Shown one piece after another: positions 8,247-16,664 of a stretch of 40,057 nucleotides of DNA (within the stretch, counting starts at the first letter, position 1; each line of letters opens with the position of its first letter). The notes beneath the pieces are model-generated. The model searched no databases and was not told the origin of the DNA. It worked only from the letters and a program-made list of their open reading frames with translations. The position numbers and the translations under genes were made by a program. The stretch is from Actinomycetota bacterium (GTDB lineage: Bacteria > Actinomycetota > Acidimicrobiia > Acidimicrobiales > Ilumatobacteraceae), in NCBI GenBank assembly GCA_009923685.1, contig RFTA01000002.1, forward strand, positions 1 through 40,057, in the 5' to 3' direction.

Positions 8247-8827
8247 TGGTTAGCACTCACAATATTCGCCAAGTCACACATCTTGACCACATCTTCGACT
8301 ACCTGGGCGATTGTCAACGATTGTGTTGCAATTTTGTGGGTCGCCAACTGCCGATAAAAAGTTTCACGTTTAGACCGCATTGTCGTTAAAGCGCCGACGG
8401 GGTCGGCATCAAGAAGAGGTCGATGCTTGGCGCGCCCCGTGCGAGCAACCAGAATTGAAGTCGGCGCGTCTAACCAAACAATGCACCGAGCACATTGGGC
8501 CAAGAGATTTCGATTTGATTCTGCGACTACCGCACCACCAGCAACCGCCAAGACTGTCGGCTCGGTACTTGCACACGCGACGGTCAATGCCTCGGTTTCA
8601 AGCCGGCGAAACTCGGGCTCACCCAATTCGGCGAAAATCTCTCGGACAGACAATTTCGCTCGCTTTTCAACGAGTTCATCTGAATCTGAAAAATTTATAT
8701 GCAGAAATTGTGCGAGTTCGCGGCCAACGGCGGTCTTGCCTGACCCCATTAGCCCGACCAGAACTATCAGCGATTTTGTTTCAGGTTGCAACGAAGTATC
8801 TGGTGGCATGCCTTTTACCGAACTCAA
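8243..8827 (-). CDS. aroK: Shikimate kinase
   Basis: Phosphorylates shikimate at the 3-hydroxyl with ATP. The 194 residues have Walker A GLMGSGKT (25-32), the DSD shikimate/Mg motif (48-50), FRRLE with the substrate arginine, and AGGAVV, the family GGG-type loop with one Gly replaced. The lid (GRAKHRPLL) is present. The listed start is a TTG overlapping the aroC stop (TTGA). An ATG at 8809 six codons in is possible, but its AAAGG is only about one base away. The first ~18 residues are non-conserved, so either start gives a complete kinase. Confidence 0.95.
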   Translation of the reverse strand: MSSVKGMPPDTSLQPETKSLIVLVGLMGSGKTAVGRELAQFLHINFSDSDELVEKRAKLSVREIFAELGEPEFRRLETEALTVACASTEPTVLAVAGGAVVAESNRNLLAQCARCIVWLDAPTSILVARTGRAKHRPLLDADPVGALTTMRSKRETFYRQLATHKIATQSLTIAQVVEDVVKMCDLANIVSANQ

Positions 8828-9987
8828 CTGATTCGCTTGACGAATGCGTTGGCATTTCGCACGAAGTCTTCGATGCTGTCACCACCAAAATTTCTTTGGG
8901 CTTCTTGGGCCAAAACGAGCGCGACCATTGTCTCGGCAACTATGCCCATCGCGGGCACCGCAGTCACATCGGTGCGCTCTTTAAAACTAACTGTTTCTTC
9001 TTTAGTAATGGTGTCGACGGTTTTTAGAGTTGGGCGATTCAGTGTCGCCAATGGCTTCATCGCTGCACGAACGACCAACAACTCACCTGTCGACATTCCA
9101 CCTTCGGTGCCGCCAGCCAAACTAGTTTCACGCGAATATTTTTTTGCTGACTCGTTCCAGATGATCGCATCGTGCGCATTACTGCCACGGCGAGCCGCGA
9201 CCTCAAAACCATCACCGATTTCGACACCTTTCACAGCTTGGATGCTCATAATCGCCTGAGCCAACAAGCCGTCGAGCTTTCGGTCCCAATGAACATAGCT
9301 GCCGAGGCCAACGGGCATACCATAAGCCAAGACTTCGACGATTCCGCCCAAACTGTCACCGTCTTTTGCTGCATTTTCGATTTCAGCAATCATCAGTGCT
9401 TCGGCCTCAGCATTGAAACATCGAACTGGTGATTCGTCAATTTGTTCGAGATCATAAATTTGAGGTCTGACAAGATTTTGACTTCGTGCCGAACCCAATT
9501 GCAGAACATGTGAAAAAATCGAAACATTAATTTCTTTCAACAGAAGTTTCGCCAATGCTCCGGCTGCTACACGTGCCGCTGTTTCTCTTGCGCTTGCTCG
9601 CTCGAGTACGTCACGAGCGTCGTCAAAACCATATTTTTGCATACCCGTCAAATCTGCATGACCGGGTCTTGGCTGGGTCAACGGCTTTTTTGTTTTGCCG
9701 GGTTCGGGTGACATTTCTTCGTGCCAAACATCGCTACGAAACCATTCACTATTCTTAATTTCAATCGCAACGGGTGAACCAAGAGTTCGACCGTGCCGTA
9801 TGCCACCAATCAGAACGATTTCATCTTGCTCAAACTTCTGTCGCGGTCCGCGCCCATAGCCAAGACGACGACGAGCAAGTTCATCGTTGACGTCTTGCGC
9901 CGTCACGTGCAGGCCGGCAGGCAAACCTTCAACGATCACGACCAGAGCCTGACCATGACTTTCGCCAGCTGTTAGGTATCGAAGCAT
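8824..9987 (-). CDS. aroC: Chorismate synthase
   Basis: FMN-dependent trans-1,4-elimination of phosphate from EPSP to chorismate, last shikimate step. The 387-residue protein carries GESHGQALVVIVEGLPAG at the N-terminus, RRLGYGRGPRQKFE, GGIRHGRTLGSPVA, RPGHADLTGMQKYG, and DARDVLERASARETAARVA, all typical signatures. Later blocks, DGDSLGG, DRKLDGLLAQAIMSIQAVKGVEIG and TEGGMSTGE, are intact. ATG at 9987. Unlike most genes here it is preceded by an 85-base gap after aroE, with a candidate promoter at 10028-10055, so it may head its own transcript of aroC-K-B-Q and onward. Confidence 0.98.
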   Translation of the reverse strand: MLRYLTAGESHGQALVVIVEGLPAGLHVTAQDVNDELARRRLGYGRGPRQKFEQDEIVLIGGIRHGRTLGSPVAIEIKNSEWFRSDVWHEEMSPEPGKTKKPLTQPRPGHADLTGMQKYGFDDARDVLERASARETAARVAAGALAKLLLKEINVSIFSHVLQLGSARSQNLVRPQIYDLEQIDESPVRCFNAEAEALMIAEIENAAKDGDSLGGIVEVLAYGMPVGLGSYVHWDRKLDGLLAQAIMSIQAVKGVEIGDGFEVAARRGSNAHDAIIWNESAKKYSRETSLAGGTEGGMSTGELLVVRAAMKPLATLNRPTLKTVDTITKEETVSFKERTDVTAVPAMGIVAETMVALVLAQEAQRNFGGDSIEDFVRNANAFVKRIS

Positions 9988-10027
9988 AAATATCAGGCTA
10001 CCTCTGAGGTTTAGCCGCTAACGGGTC

Positions 10028-10055
10028 ATTAAATTCTTGAACTACTACCAGACAA
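10028..10055 (-). promoter_or_regulatory. Candidate sigma70-type promoter upstream of aroC
   Basis: On the minus strand TTGTCT (10055-10050, 4 of 6 to TTGACA) and TTTAAT (10033-10028, 5 of 6 to TATAAT) are separated by 16 bases. The site lies in the gap between the aroE stop and the aroC ATG and would give a leader of about 33 nt. Chance matches of this quality occur, so this is a candidate only. Confidence 0.4.
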
Positions 10056-10072
10056 AAAAGTAACGAGTTGCA

Positions 10073-10939
10073 CTAACAACTATTGAGTGCCGCGCTACGC
10101 ATTAACTTCGTATCACCGCTTTGACCCAACCAAAATTGTTGCTGCAGAGCCGCCTGGTGCACAAGCATCTCTAAGCCGTCAACAGTTTGTGCGCCAGATG
10201 TTCTTGCCGCACGCAATAATTTTGTTTCTAGCGGACGGTATACCGCGTCAAGAACCGTATGGCTCGAGTTAATCAGGGCAACATCTAACGGCGATTGCTC
10301 TGCGGTTGCGCTCGTCAAACCCGCTGGGTCGAAACCAACAGGTGTTGTATTGATTATCAGCTGAGCATTTGCGACGTCAGCTTCAATATCTCGACTGACA
10401 CGACAGTTGTCGTAATTCTCAGAAATTTGTTCTGCATGTTTCGGTGTTCGATTGAATATGACCACGTCGGCGGCACCGTTATCAATCAGTGAATGAACAA
10501 CTGCGGCAGCCGTACCACCGGCGCCAACAACGAGTGCCCGACAATTGCCTATTCTCTGAGAGGTTGACGCCTCAATTGCGTTGCATGCGCCTTGGCCGTC
10601 AGTGTTGGTCGCAAAAATTTTGCCGTTTCGTTGCAGTCTCACGGTATTCGCCGAATTCGTGAGACGAACAATTTCATCAACTTCACCGATCTCTCTCACC
10701 ACTCTTGCGACTTCATTTTTATGCGGCATTGTTACGGAATATCCGGCTATGCCGAGAGCCGACATCGCCTCGAGTGCACCTCGAACCTTTTCGGATTCAA
10801 CCAAAAAAGACAAATAGACCCAATTAACTTTTAGTGCTTCGAAAACGGCGTTATGAATTGTTGGCGACAAACTCTGCTCAACCGGATTGCCGATAATTGC
10901 CGCAAGACGGGTGGATGTGTCAATTTGAATATTCATCAT
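10073..10939 (-). CDS. aroE: Shikimate 5-dehydrogenase
   Basis: NADPH-dependent reduction of 3-dehydroshikimate to shikimate. The N-terminal substrate domain has AIIGNPVEQSLSPTIHN and GYSVTMPHK with the catalytic lysine, and NTDGQG carries the catalytic aspartate. A Rossmann loop VVGAGGTAAAV and NRTPKHAE follow, the latter suiting NADP(H). The C-terminus has GLEMLVHQAALQQ, typical of AroE. Length 288. Two ATGs in tandem (10939 and 10936); the first overlaps the mltG stop by 4 bases. mltG-aroE adjacency is standard in actinobacteria. Confidence 0.96.
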   Translation of the reverse strand: MMNIQIDTSTRLAAIIGNPVEQSLSPTIHNAVFEALKVNWVYLSFLVESEKVRGALEAMSALGIAGYSVTMPHKNEVARVVREIGEVDEIVRLTNSANTVRLQRNGKIFATNTDGQGACNAIEASTSQRIGNCRALVVGAGGTAAAVVHSLIDNGAADVVIFNRTPKHAEQISENYDNCRVSRDIEADVANAQLIINTTPVGFDPAGLTSATAEQSPLDVALINSSHTVLDAVYRPLETKLLRAARTSGAQTVDGLEMLVHQAALQQQFWLGQSGDTKLMRSAALNSC

Positions 10940-12138
10940 GGCAAGAAACCGCCGGCGCGCGCCGCTTCAACATTTCGTTCGTGGTCTTCAATCGTCGCGG
11001 CGAATGTGTGACCGCCCTTGGCGTCACTCAAAACGTAAAAGATATAGGCGCAATTTGATGCCTGCTTGATACCCCGACAAATCGGGTCGCTGAGTGGCGG
11101 GTTCGGCGCCGGATTGAGAGCAGCACGAATAGCCGCGCGACCAGGATTGGCAATCGGTGTGGGTGGCAAACCTTTCGTCTTATAGGTGTTGTAAGGGCTA
11201 TCGATCGCCTTCAAATCACTAAATGTCGCGCCTTCGGCCGCGTTGTAGTAAAGAGTCGCATCTATTTGCAACGCCATACCACGATCGAGACGATTGTAAA
11301 TAACTCGAGCAATCTTCGCGCGATCAACCTCAAGTTTGGCCTCGCGCTCAATGAGCGAGGCAACAATCAAAACTTCGTAGGGCGTTCGTCCAACCTTCTC
11401 TTTGGCCTGATCGAGCCCCTCTTGAATGCCGACACGCTCCATAAGTCGCAGCATCCGATCGATTATCGCCGACGCAGCCTCATCGCCCGAAACTTGGTAA
11501 GTATCAGGGAACAACAAGCCCTCTAATCTGAATTCTGCGTCGTCTAAACGGCTCGGATCATTCGGGCCAAAACTTGAAACAAAATCGGGGTTACTCGCCG
11601 TTGTCAAAAACTCTTGGGCGGTGATTCGAGATGTTTTCTCTTCGATTCGGCCCGCCATCTTGGCAACCGTGAAACCTTCGGGAAAAGTAACTTTTGTAAA
11701 AGTTGCTGATGGGCTCGTATTCAGCACCTTCATGATCTCGCCTACATGGCTGCGTGGCGTCAATAGGTAATAGCCCGGTTGAAGGTCGACGCCACCATTT
11801 CGGGAAGCATAGAACTGAAATACTCGTGAGTTGACGATGAAACCCTCTTCTTCTAGTCGACGACTGACACTTGCAAGCGAGTCATTTTGATTGACCGTAA
11901 AATTTGTCGCCACTTGAGCAACACCATCAACCGAATCTGGTGGGTTTAACTGTCGTAGATACCAAAGCCCACCGATCACAAACGAAACAATGACGGTCAT
12001 TACGACAGCAAGGGCGACAATTACCGTTCGAGACTCAGGCCGACGCTCGTTGACTACTTCTTCGAAGTCGCTGCTTCCCCATGCGTCGGGCCCATCCCAT
12101 GGGTCTTCTTTCCATTTCTTAGATTCGCCCTTTTTCAC
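10936..12138 (-). CDS. mltG: Endolytic murein transglycosylase MltG
   Basis: Membrane-anchored lytic transglycosylase that cuts nascent glycan strands and so sets their length. It has a cytoplasmic, charged N-terminus of ~37 residues, one membrane segment (~38-60), a LysM-like region (~75-140) and the YceG catalytic domain. There, EGLLFPDTYQ is followed by ASLIEREA with the catalytic glutamate at about E264, and by YNTYKTKGLPPTPIANPG and YIFYVLSDAKGGHTF near the end. Length 400. It lies between ruvX and aroE, overlapping each by 4 bases. The order ruvX-mltG-aroE is widely conserved in actinobacteria. Confidence 0.95.
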   Translation of the reverse strand: MKKGESKKWKEDPWDGPDAWGSSDFEEVVNERRPESRTVIVALAVVMTVIVSFVIGGLWYLRQLNPPDSVDGVAQVATNFTVNQNDSLASVSRRLEEEGFIVNSRVFQFYASRNGGVDLQPGYYLLTPRSHVGEIMKVLNTSPSATFTKVTFPEGFTVAKMAGRIEEKTSRITAQEFLTTASNPDFVSSFGPNDPSRLDDAEFRLEGLLFPDTYQVSGDEAASAIIDRMLRLMERVGIQEGLDQAKEKVGRTPYEVLIVASLIEREAKLEVDRAKIARVIYNRLDRGMALQIDATLYYNAAEGATFSDLKAIDSPYNTYKTKGLPPTPIANPGRAAIRAALNPAPNPPLSDPICRGIKQASNCAYIFYVLSDAKGGHTFAATIEDHERNVEAARAGGFLP

Positions 12139-12560
12139 TTCTGGTTCCGATCTACGTGTTCAAGCCAACCTTGCAGCATCACAGCCGCAGCAATTTTGTC
12201 GACGATACGACGACGTGCTTGAGCTTTCATGTTCGCTTGCATCATCGACTCATTTGCGGTTTTAGAAGTGAGCCTCTCGTCATAAGAGTAAACAGGAACG
12301 CTCAATGCGACCTTCAATTCTTCAATTTCATCTTGCGCGGCTCTTCCCGCCGGGCCAATCTTTCCCGACATGCTGATCGGCATGCCGACGACAACACAGT
12401 CAACTTCGTATTCGTCGATCAATTCTTGAATCTTTCTGTGATCTTGGTTGTGACTGGCGTTTCTTGTCACCACGGTCAACGGCGTCGCGATTGTCCCGCT
12501 GCTGTCGCTCATCGCCACCCCAATTCTCCGTGTACCCAGATCGATACCTAGGCTGCGCAT
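12135..12560 (-). CDS. ruvX: RuvX/YqgF RNase H-like protein (putative pre-16S rRNA nuclease)
   Basis: RNase H-fold protein implicated in 16S rRNA 5' maturation. I start it at the ATG at 12560 because family members begin MRxLGIDxGxxRIGVAxSD, exactly the pattern here. A TTG at 12575 in frame would add five residues and overlap alaS by 8 bases, with no Shine-Dalgarno. The acidic active-site positions are visible in GIDLGTRR, in VGMPISMSGK, and in YDERLTSK. The last part (RRRIVDKIAAAVMLQGWLEH) matches the family C-terminus. It follows the alaS stop by 7 bases and overlaps mltG by 4. Confidence 0.92.
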   Translation of the reverse strand: MRSLGIDLGTRRIGVAMSDSSGTIATPLTVVTRNASHNQDHRKIQELIDEYEVDCVVVGMPISMSGKIGPAGRAAQDEIEELKVALSVPVYSYDERLTSKTANESMMQANMKAQARRRIVDKIAAAVMLQGWLEHVDRNQK

Positions 12561-12567
12561 CGCAAAA

Positions 12568-15192
12568 TTAGGCAAGTTTGTTTGATGCTTGCAGAGCCGC
12601 AGTCAATGCGTCATCTAGTGCGCTTGCATTTTTGCCGCCCGCAGTCGCAACATCTCCCTTGCCGCCACCTCCACCACCAACCATTTTCGCGGCCTGACTA
12701 ATCAATTCTCCGGCGGGTGTTGTCACGCCCACTCCGGTGGCCGCTACCAAAGCAACGCCGCCAGTTGGGGTGACGCCGCCAAGAACGACGGCTTTGATCG
12801 CTGGATTCGCACGAACAGCCAAGGCCAACTCTCTTAGGTCGGTTGGCGTCATTTGATCGACCCGCTGAATGACAACACCGTTCACACTTTTTGTGATCAA
12901 TTCGGCCGCTCGCCCACGGGCAGCAGCCGATCGCAACGACTTAATTTCGTCGTATAATTCTTTGGCCTCGGCAACTTTTCGCGAGACGACCTCAATTAGC
13001 GCCGCAGAATTGGTGTCCAAAAGTTCGTTGAGTCGTTGGATTTGACGTGCAGTCGAAATTACATAATCCACGGCATTTTGGCCGGTTACTGCTTCGATGC
13101 GACGAAGATTTGAACCGATCGAGCCCTCTTCTACGATTTTGATCAACCCGATGTCGCCCGTTGCAAATGCATGGGTTCCGCCGCATAATTCGATCGAATC
13201 GCCTGCCTCGAGTACGCGAACAACGTCGCCATACTTGTCGCCAAAAAATGCAATCGCACCGGCTTGTGTTGCTTTTTCTTTCGATGTCTCATAATTTTTT
13301 ATATCGGAGTTACTCAACACTTGGGCGTTTGCAATGCGCTCGATGTTCTCGATCTCGGTTTGCGACACCGGTGCATAATGACTGAAGTCAAACCGAAGTC
13401 TTTCGGCCGAAACAAGCGACCCTGCTTGTTTTACGTGGTCTCCCAAAACTTTTCGTAATGCATAATGCAAAATGTGAGTGGCCGTGTGATTTTTTCTCGT
13501 CGCGTTGCGTAAGTCGGTGTCAATAGATGCGATCACGTCTGTGCCAACCGACAGCTCACCGGCCAGCACGCCAATATGTTTGCGAAGTCCCGGCAAAGCA
13601 AAAACAGTATCGGTCACCTTGATCTCGCCAGTCTTGCCACGAATCGTGCCTCGATCACCAACCTGCCCGCCACTTTCGGCATAGAACGGTGTCGCGTCGA
13701 GAAAGATCTCTACCTGCGAGTCATCAATGGCGATGACCGACAAGACTTTTGCCGAGCAAGAATCAGATTCATAGCCCACAAATTTTGTCTGACCGTGCGA
13801 ATCAAGCAGTAGACGATATTGCGCCAGCGTCTCGTCGGCGGCACCAGCGCCCTTGCGCGCAGCTTTTGCTCGTGTGCGCTGGGCTTCCATTTCTATTTCA
13901 AATTCTGCAGTGTCAACGGCGATACTTCGCTCGCCCGCAATCTCTTGTGTGAGCTCTAGGGGAAACCCATATGTATCGTGCAATACGAAAGCACTCTTAC
14001 CACTCAGTCTCGGATTTTTTTTCGAAGACTTTAGTGCGACAAATTCGTTTTCTAAGAGATTGATACCGTTTTTCAAGGTATGTCTGAAACTCTCTTCTTC
14101 TTTGGTCAAGACCCCGAGAATAAAATCTCTATTCGCATTCAGACTCGGGTGCGCTTCTTGCATCACATCGACCGCTGTTTCAACAAGTTTTGGCATTACC
14201 AACTTGTCTGTGCCAAGCAGATACGCATGGCGAACAGCACGCCTGAATATTCGGCGCAAAACGTATCCACGTCCTTCGTTGCTCGGAAACACGCCATCAT
14301 TCACCAGCATTGTTGCCGATCGCGCATGCTCGGCAAGAACTCGTAGCGAGAAGCTTGAACGATCTTCATAGTCGCCGACAATATATTTTTTGGATGTCGC
14401 CGATTGCGCTTGTTCAATCAACGGAAACAAAACATCAGTTTCCCAAATTGAATCTTTGCCCTGCTTGAGAGCCAGAATTCTCTCTAAGCCGGCACCCGTA
14501 TCGATCGATGGTTTGGGCAACGGGGTGCGACTGCCATCTTTGTCTTGGTTAAATTGCATGAAAACCAAGTTCCAGAATTCTAAAAATCGATCGCCATGAG
14601 GATCATTGAGCGGGCCGCCATCGGGGCCGAATGAAGGACCCCGATCTATGTGAATTTCAGAACATGGACCACATGGCCCAGTTTCGCCCATCTGCCAAAA
14701 GTTGTCGGCGTCACCAAGGCGTTGAATTCGATTCATCGGCACACCGACTTGATCGTGCCAAATTTGTTCAGCTTCGTCATCGCTCTCATGTACCGTTATC
14801 CAAAGTTGGTCACCGTCAAAACCAAAAACCTCGGTGACCAACTCCCAACTCCATGGGATCGCGTCTGATTTGAAATAATCACCGAAACTAAAATTGCCGA
14901 GCATCTCAAAAAACACGCAGTGACGCTTGGTCCGACCAACATCATCAAGATCGTTGTGCTTGCCCCCGGCTCGCGCACACTTCTGGACACTGACTGCGCG
15001 TTTATAAGGCGCAACTTCATCGCCAACGAAATATGGCTTAAACGGCACCATGCCAGCAACCGTGAACAAGATCGTCGGATCATGAGGTATCAGACTGGCC
15101 GACTCGACCTTGGTGTGACCGCGCTGTTCAAAAAAGCCCGTGAAAGCCTTTCTCAATTCATTCGCCGTGCGAATCTCAACAGCCATAACCAC
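12568..15192 (-). CDS. alaS: Alanyl-tRNA synthetase
   Basis: Charges tRNA-Ala. The 874-residue protein has the class II aminoacylation domain (FFEQRGHTKVESASLIP, LFTVAGMVPFKPYF, GRTKRHCVFFEMLGNFSFGDYF). The editing-domain zinc motifs are HTATH (HxxxH) and ELCGGTH (CxxxH). A glycine-rich C-Ala end, VGGGGGGKGDVATAGGKN, closes it. All domains are complete. The start is GTG at 15192 with AGTAGG about 4 bases upstream, or ATG at 15186 two codons in. The gap of 119 bases to rarA is one of the longest in the window. It holds a small hairpin (TTCGG/CCGAA, 15204-15221) and a repeated TAACTC with a GAAATTTC palindrome between the copies (15232-15254); I can assign neither, and no convincing promoter is visible. 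Confidence 0.98.
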   Translation of the reverse strand: MVMAVEIRTANELRKAFTGFFEQRGHTKVESASLIPHDPTILFTVAGMVPFKPYFVGDEVAPYKRAVSVQKCARAGGKHNDLDDVGRTKRHCVFFEMLGNFSFGDYFKSDAIPWSWELVTEVFGFDGDQLWITVHESDDEAEQIWHDQVGVPMNRIQRLGDADNFWQMGETGPCGPCSEIHIDRGPSFGPDGGPLNDPHGDRFLEFWNLVFMQFNQDKDGSRTPLPKPSIDTGAGLERILALKQGKDSIWETDVLFPLIEQAQSATSKKYIVGDYEDRSSFSLRVLAEHARSATMLVNDGVFPSNEGRGYVLRRIFRRAVRHAYLLGTDKLVMPKLVETAVDVMQEAHPSLNANRDFILGVLTKEEESFRHTLKNGINLLENEFVALKSSKKNPRLSGKSAFVLHDTYGFPLELTQEIAGERSIAVDTAEFEIEMEAQRTRAKAARKGAGAADETLAQYRLLLDSHGQTKFVGYESDSCSAKVLSVIAIDDSQVEIFLDATPFYAESGGQVGDRGTIRGKTGEIKVTDTVFALPGLRKHIGVLAGELSVGTDVIASIDTDLRNATRKNHTATHILHYALRKVLGDHVKQAGSLVSAERLRFDFSHYAPVSQTEIENIERIANAQVLSNSDIKNYETSKEKATQAGAIAFFGDKYGDVVRVLEAGDSIELCGGTHAFATGDIGLIKIVEEGSIGSNLRRIEAVTGQNAVDYVISTARQIQRLNELLDTNSAALIEVVSRKVAEAKELYDEIKSLRSAAARGRAAELITKSVNGVVIQRVDQMTPTDLRELALAVRANPAIKAVVLGGVTPTGGVALVAATGVGVTTPAGELISQAAKMVGGGGGGKGDVATAGGKNASALDDALTAALQASNKLA

Positions 15193-15311
15193 AAAGCCTA
15201 CTATTCGGTGTCTTGGCCGAACGGTCAGGTTTAACTCAAAGAAATTTCTAACTCGTTGATTTTTGACTCGGCTTAAGATTCAACATTCGTCGTGTCGACA
15301 AATAGAACTTT

Positions 15312-16664
15312 TTAATCGTGCTGTGGTTTTGCCTCGTTTGCCGAGTGTTCTTGCGACTGTAAGTTTGGCAAGACGCTCTGCATTCTGGAGGCGATTTCTT
15401 GTTCGGTGCCGTGACTCGACGGCTGATAGTAAGCACCGCTAATTTCGGGCGAGCCAGGCAGCGCTTCGGGCAGATACTGCTGCTCAACCCAACCACGAGG
15501 GTCATCATGCGGATATATATAGCCAACGCCGTGACCAAATTCGCGCGCACCTTCGTAATGTCCATCACGCAGGTGCGCCGGCACCTCACTGGTGACGCCA
15601 CGCTTAATATCTTCGCGCGCCGACCAAATGCCTATGGCGACTCGATTGCTCTTCGGGGCCGTCGCCAAGTAGACAACCGCTTGGGCCAAGTTGAGTTGCG
15701 CCTCAGGAAGCCCAACGTGTTCGAGTGCACTTGCAGCCGCAACAGCAACAACCAATGCATTTGGATCTGCCATGCCGACATCTTCACTCGCCAAAATAAT
15801 AAGTCTTCTAGCGATAAAACGCGCATCATCGCCCGATTCGAGCATTCGTGCGAGCCAAAATAAGCCGGCCTGCGGATTTGATCCGCGAATACTTTTAATA
15901 AACGCAGAGACGACGTCGTAATGATCGTCACGACCATAACGCAATGCACTAACCCCAAGGGCGGCATCAACATGTTGCAGAGTCACACGGCGCCCATTTT
16001 CGTGCGACAATACGCACGCAACTTCAAGGGCGGTAAGGGCCTGTCGCGCATCGCCGCCGCATCTTTGCGACAATGCATCGAGCGCTTCTTCGTCGGCGGT
16101 CACAGACTCGGCAACCACACCTCGCTTGAGCAATTCTTTGACATCGTTCACCAACAAGGGCTCGAGACGAAACAATGTTGATCGACTACGAAGTGGAGAA
16201 TTGATCTCAAAGTAAGGATTCTCGGTAGTGGCACCGATCAATGTGATGACGCCCGATTCAACCGAAGGCAACAGTGCATCTTGCTGCGATGTAGAAAATC
16301 TGTGAATCTCATCAATAAAAACGATCGTTCGTGTTCCAAACTGTCCGAGACGATCACTCGCATGTTCAATGACTTCGCGAACATCTTTTACGCCAGCACT
16401 AACCGCCGAGAGCCTTTCAAAATGTCTATTGGTGCTCAAAGCGACGACTTCTGCCAAGGTTGTTTTGCCCGTGCCTGGTGGCCCCCAAAAAATCACGGAA
16501 GACATTCGGTCGCCCTCAATCAACAGTCTCAACGGCGAATTTTTTGCAACCAAGTGTCGTTGTCCGACAATTTCATCAAGTGATCGCGGTCGTAATCGTG
16601 CCGCCAACGGAGCCTGAGCTCGCAACCGTTCACTAGCTGCCGCCGTGAACAAATCGTTTTTCAT
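15312..16664 (-). CDS. rarA: Replication-associated recombination protein A (RarA/MgsA, AAA+ ATPase)
   Basis: AAA+ ATPase acting at stalled replication forks, related to the clamp loader and WRNIP1/Mgs1. It has PLAARLRPRSLDEIVGQRHL at the N-terminus, Walker A FWGPPGTGKTT, Walker B VFIDEIHRF, sensor 1 GATTENPYF and the arginine-finger region SPLRSRSTLF. The C-terminal tetramerisation domain follows (SALRYGRDDHYDVVSAFIKSIRGS, RMLESGDDARFIARRLIILASEDVG). Length 450. ATG at 16664 overlaps the aspS stop by 4 bases. Its place between aspS and alaS matches mycobacteria. Confidence 0.96.
   Translation of the reverse strand: MKNDLFTAAASERLRAQAPLAARLRPRSLDEIVGQRHLVAKNSPLRLLIEGDRMSSVIFWGPPGTGKTTLAEVVALSTNRHFERLSAVSAGVKDVREVIEHASDRLGQFGTRTIVFIDEIHRFSTSQQDALLPSVESGVITLIGATTENPYFEINSPLRSRSTLFRLEPLLVNDVKELLKRGVVAESVTADEEALDALSQRCGGDARQALTALEVACVLSHENGRRVTLQHVDAALGVSALRYGRDDHYDVVSAFIKSIRGSNPQAGLFWLARMLESGDDARFIARRLIILASEDVGMADPNALVVAVAAASALEHVGLPEAQLNLAQAVVYLATAPKSNRVAIGIWSAREDIKRGVTSEVPAHLRDGHYEGAREFGHGVGYIYPHDDPRGWVEQQYLPEALPGSPEISGAYYQPSSHGTEQEIASRMQSVLPNLQSQEHSANEAKPQHD

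Noticed and set aside
8380..9027. Plus-strand open frame of 215 codons
   Set aside because: It lies fully antisense to aroK and aroC, both of which have clear motifs. The translation is Arg/His/Leu-rich and low in structure.
12561..12575. TTG start of ruvX at 12575
   Set aside because: Family members begin at MRxLGIDxG, which is the ATG at 12560. The TTG has no Shine-Dalgarno and overlaps alaS.
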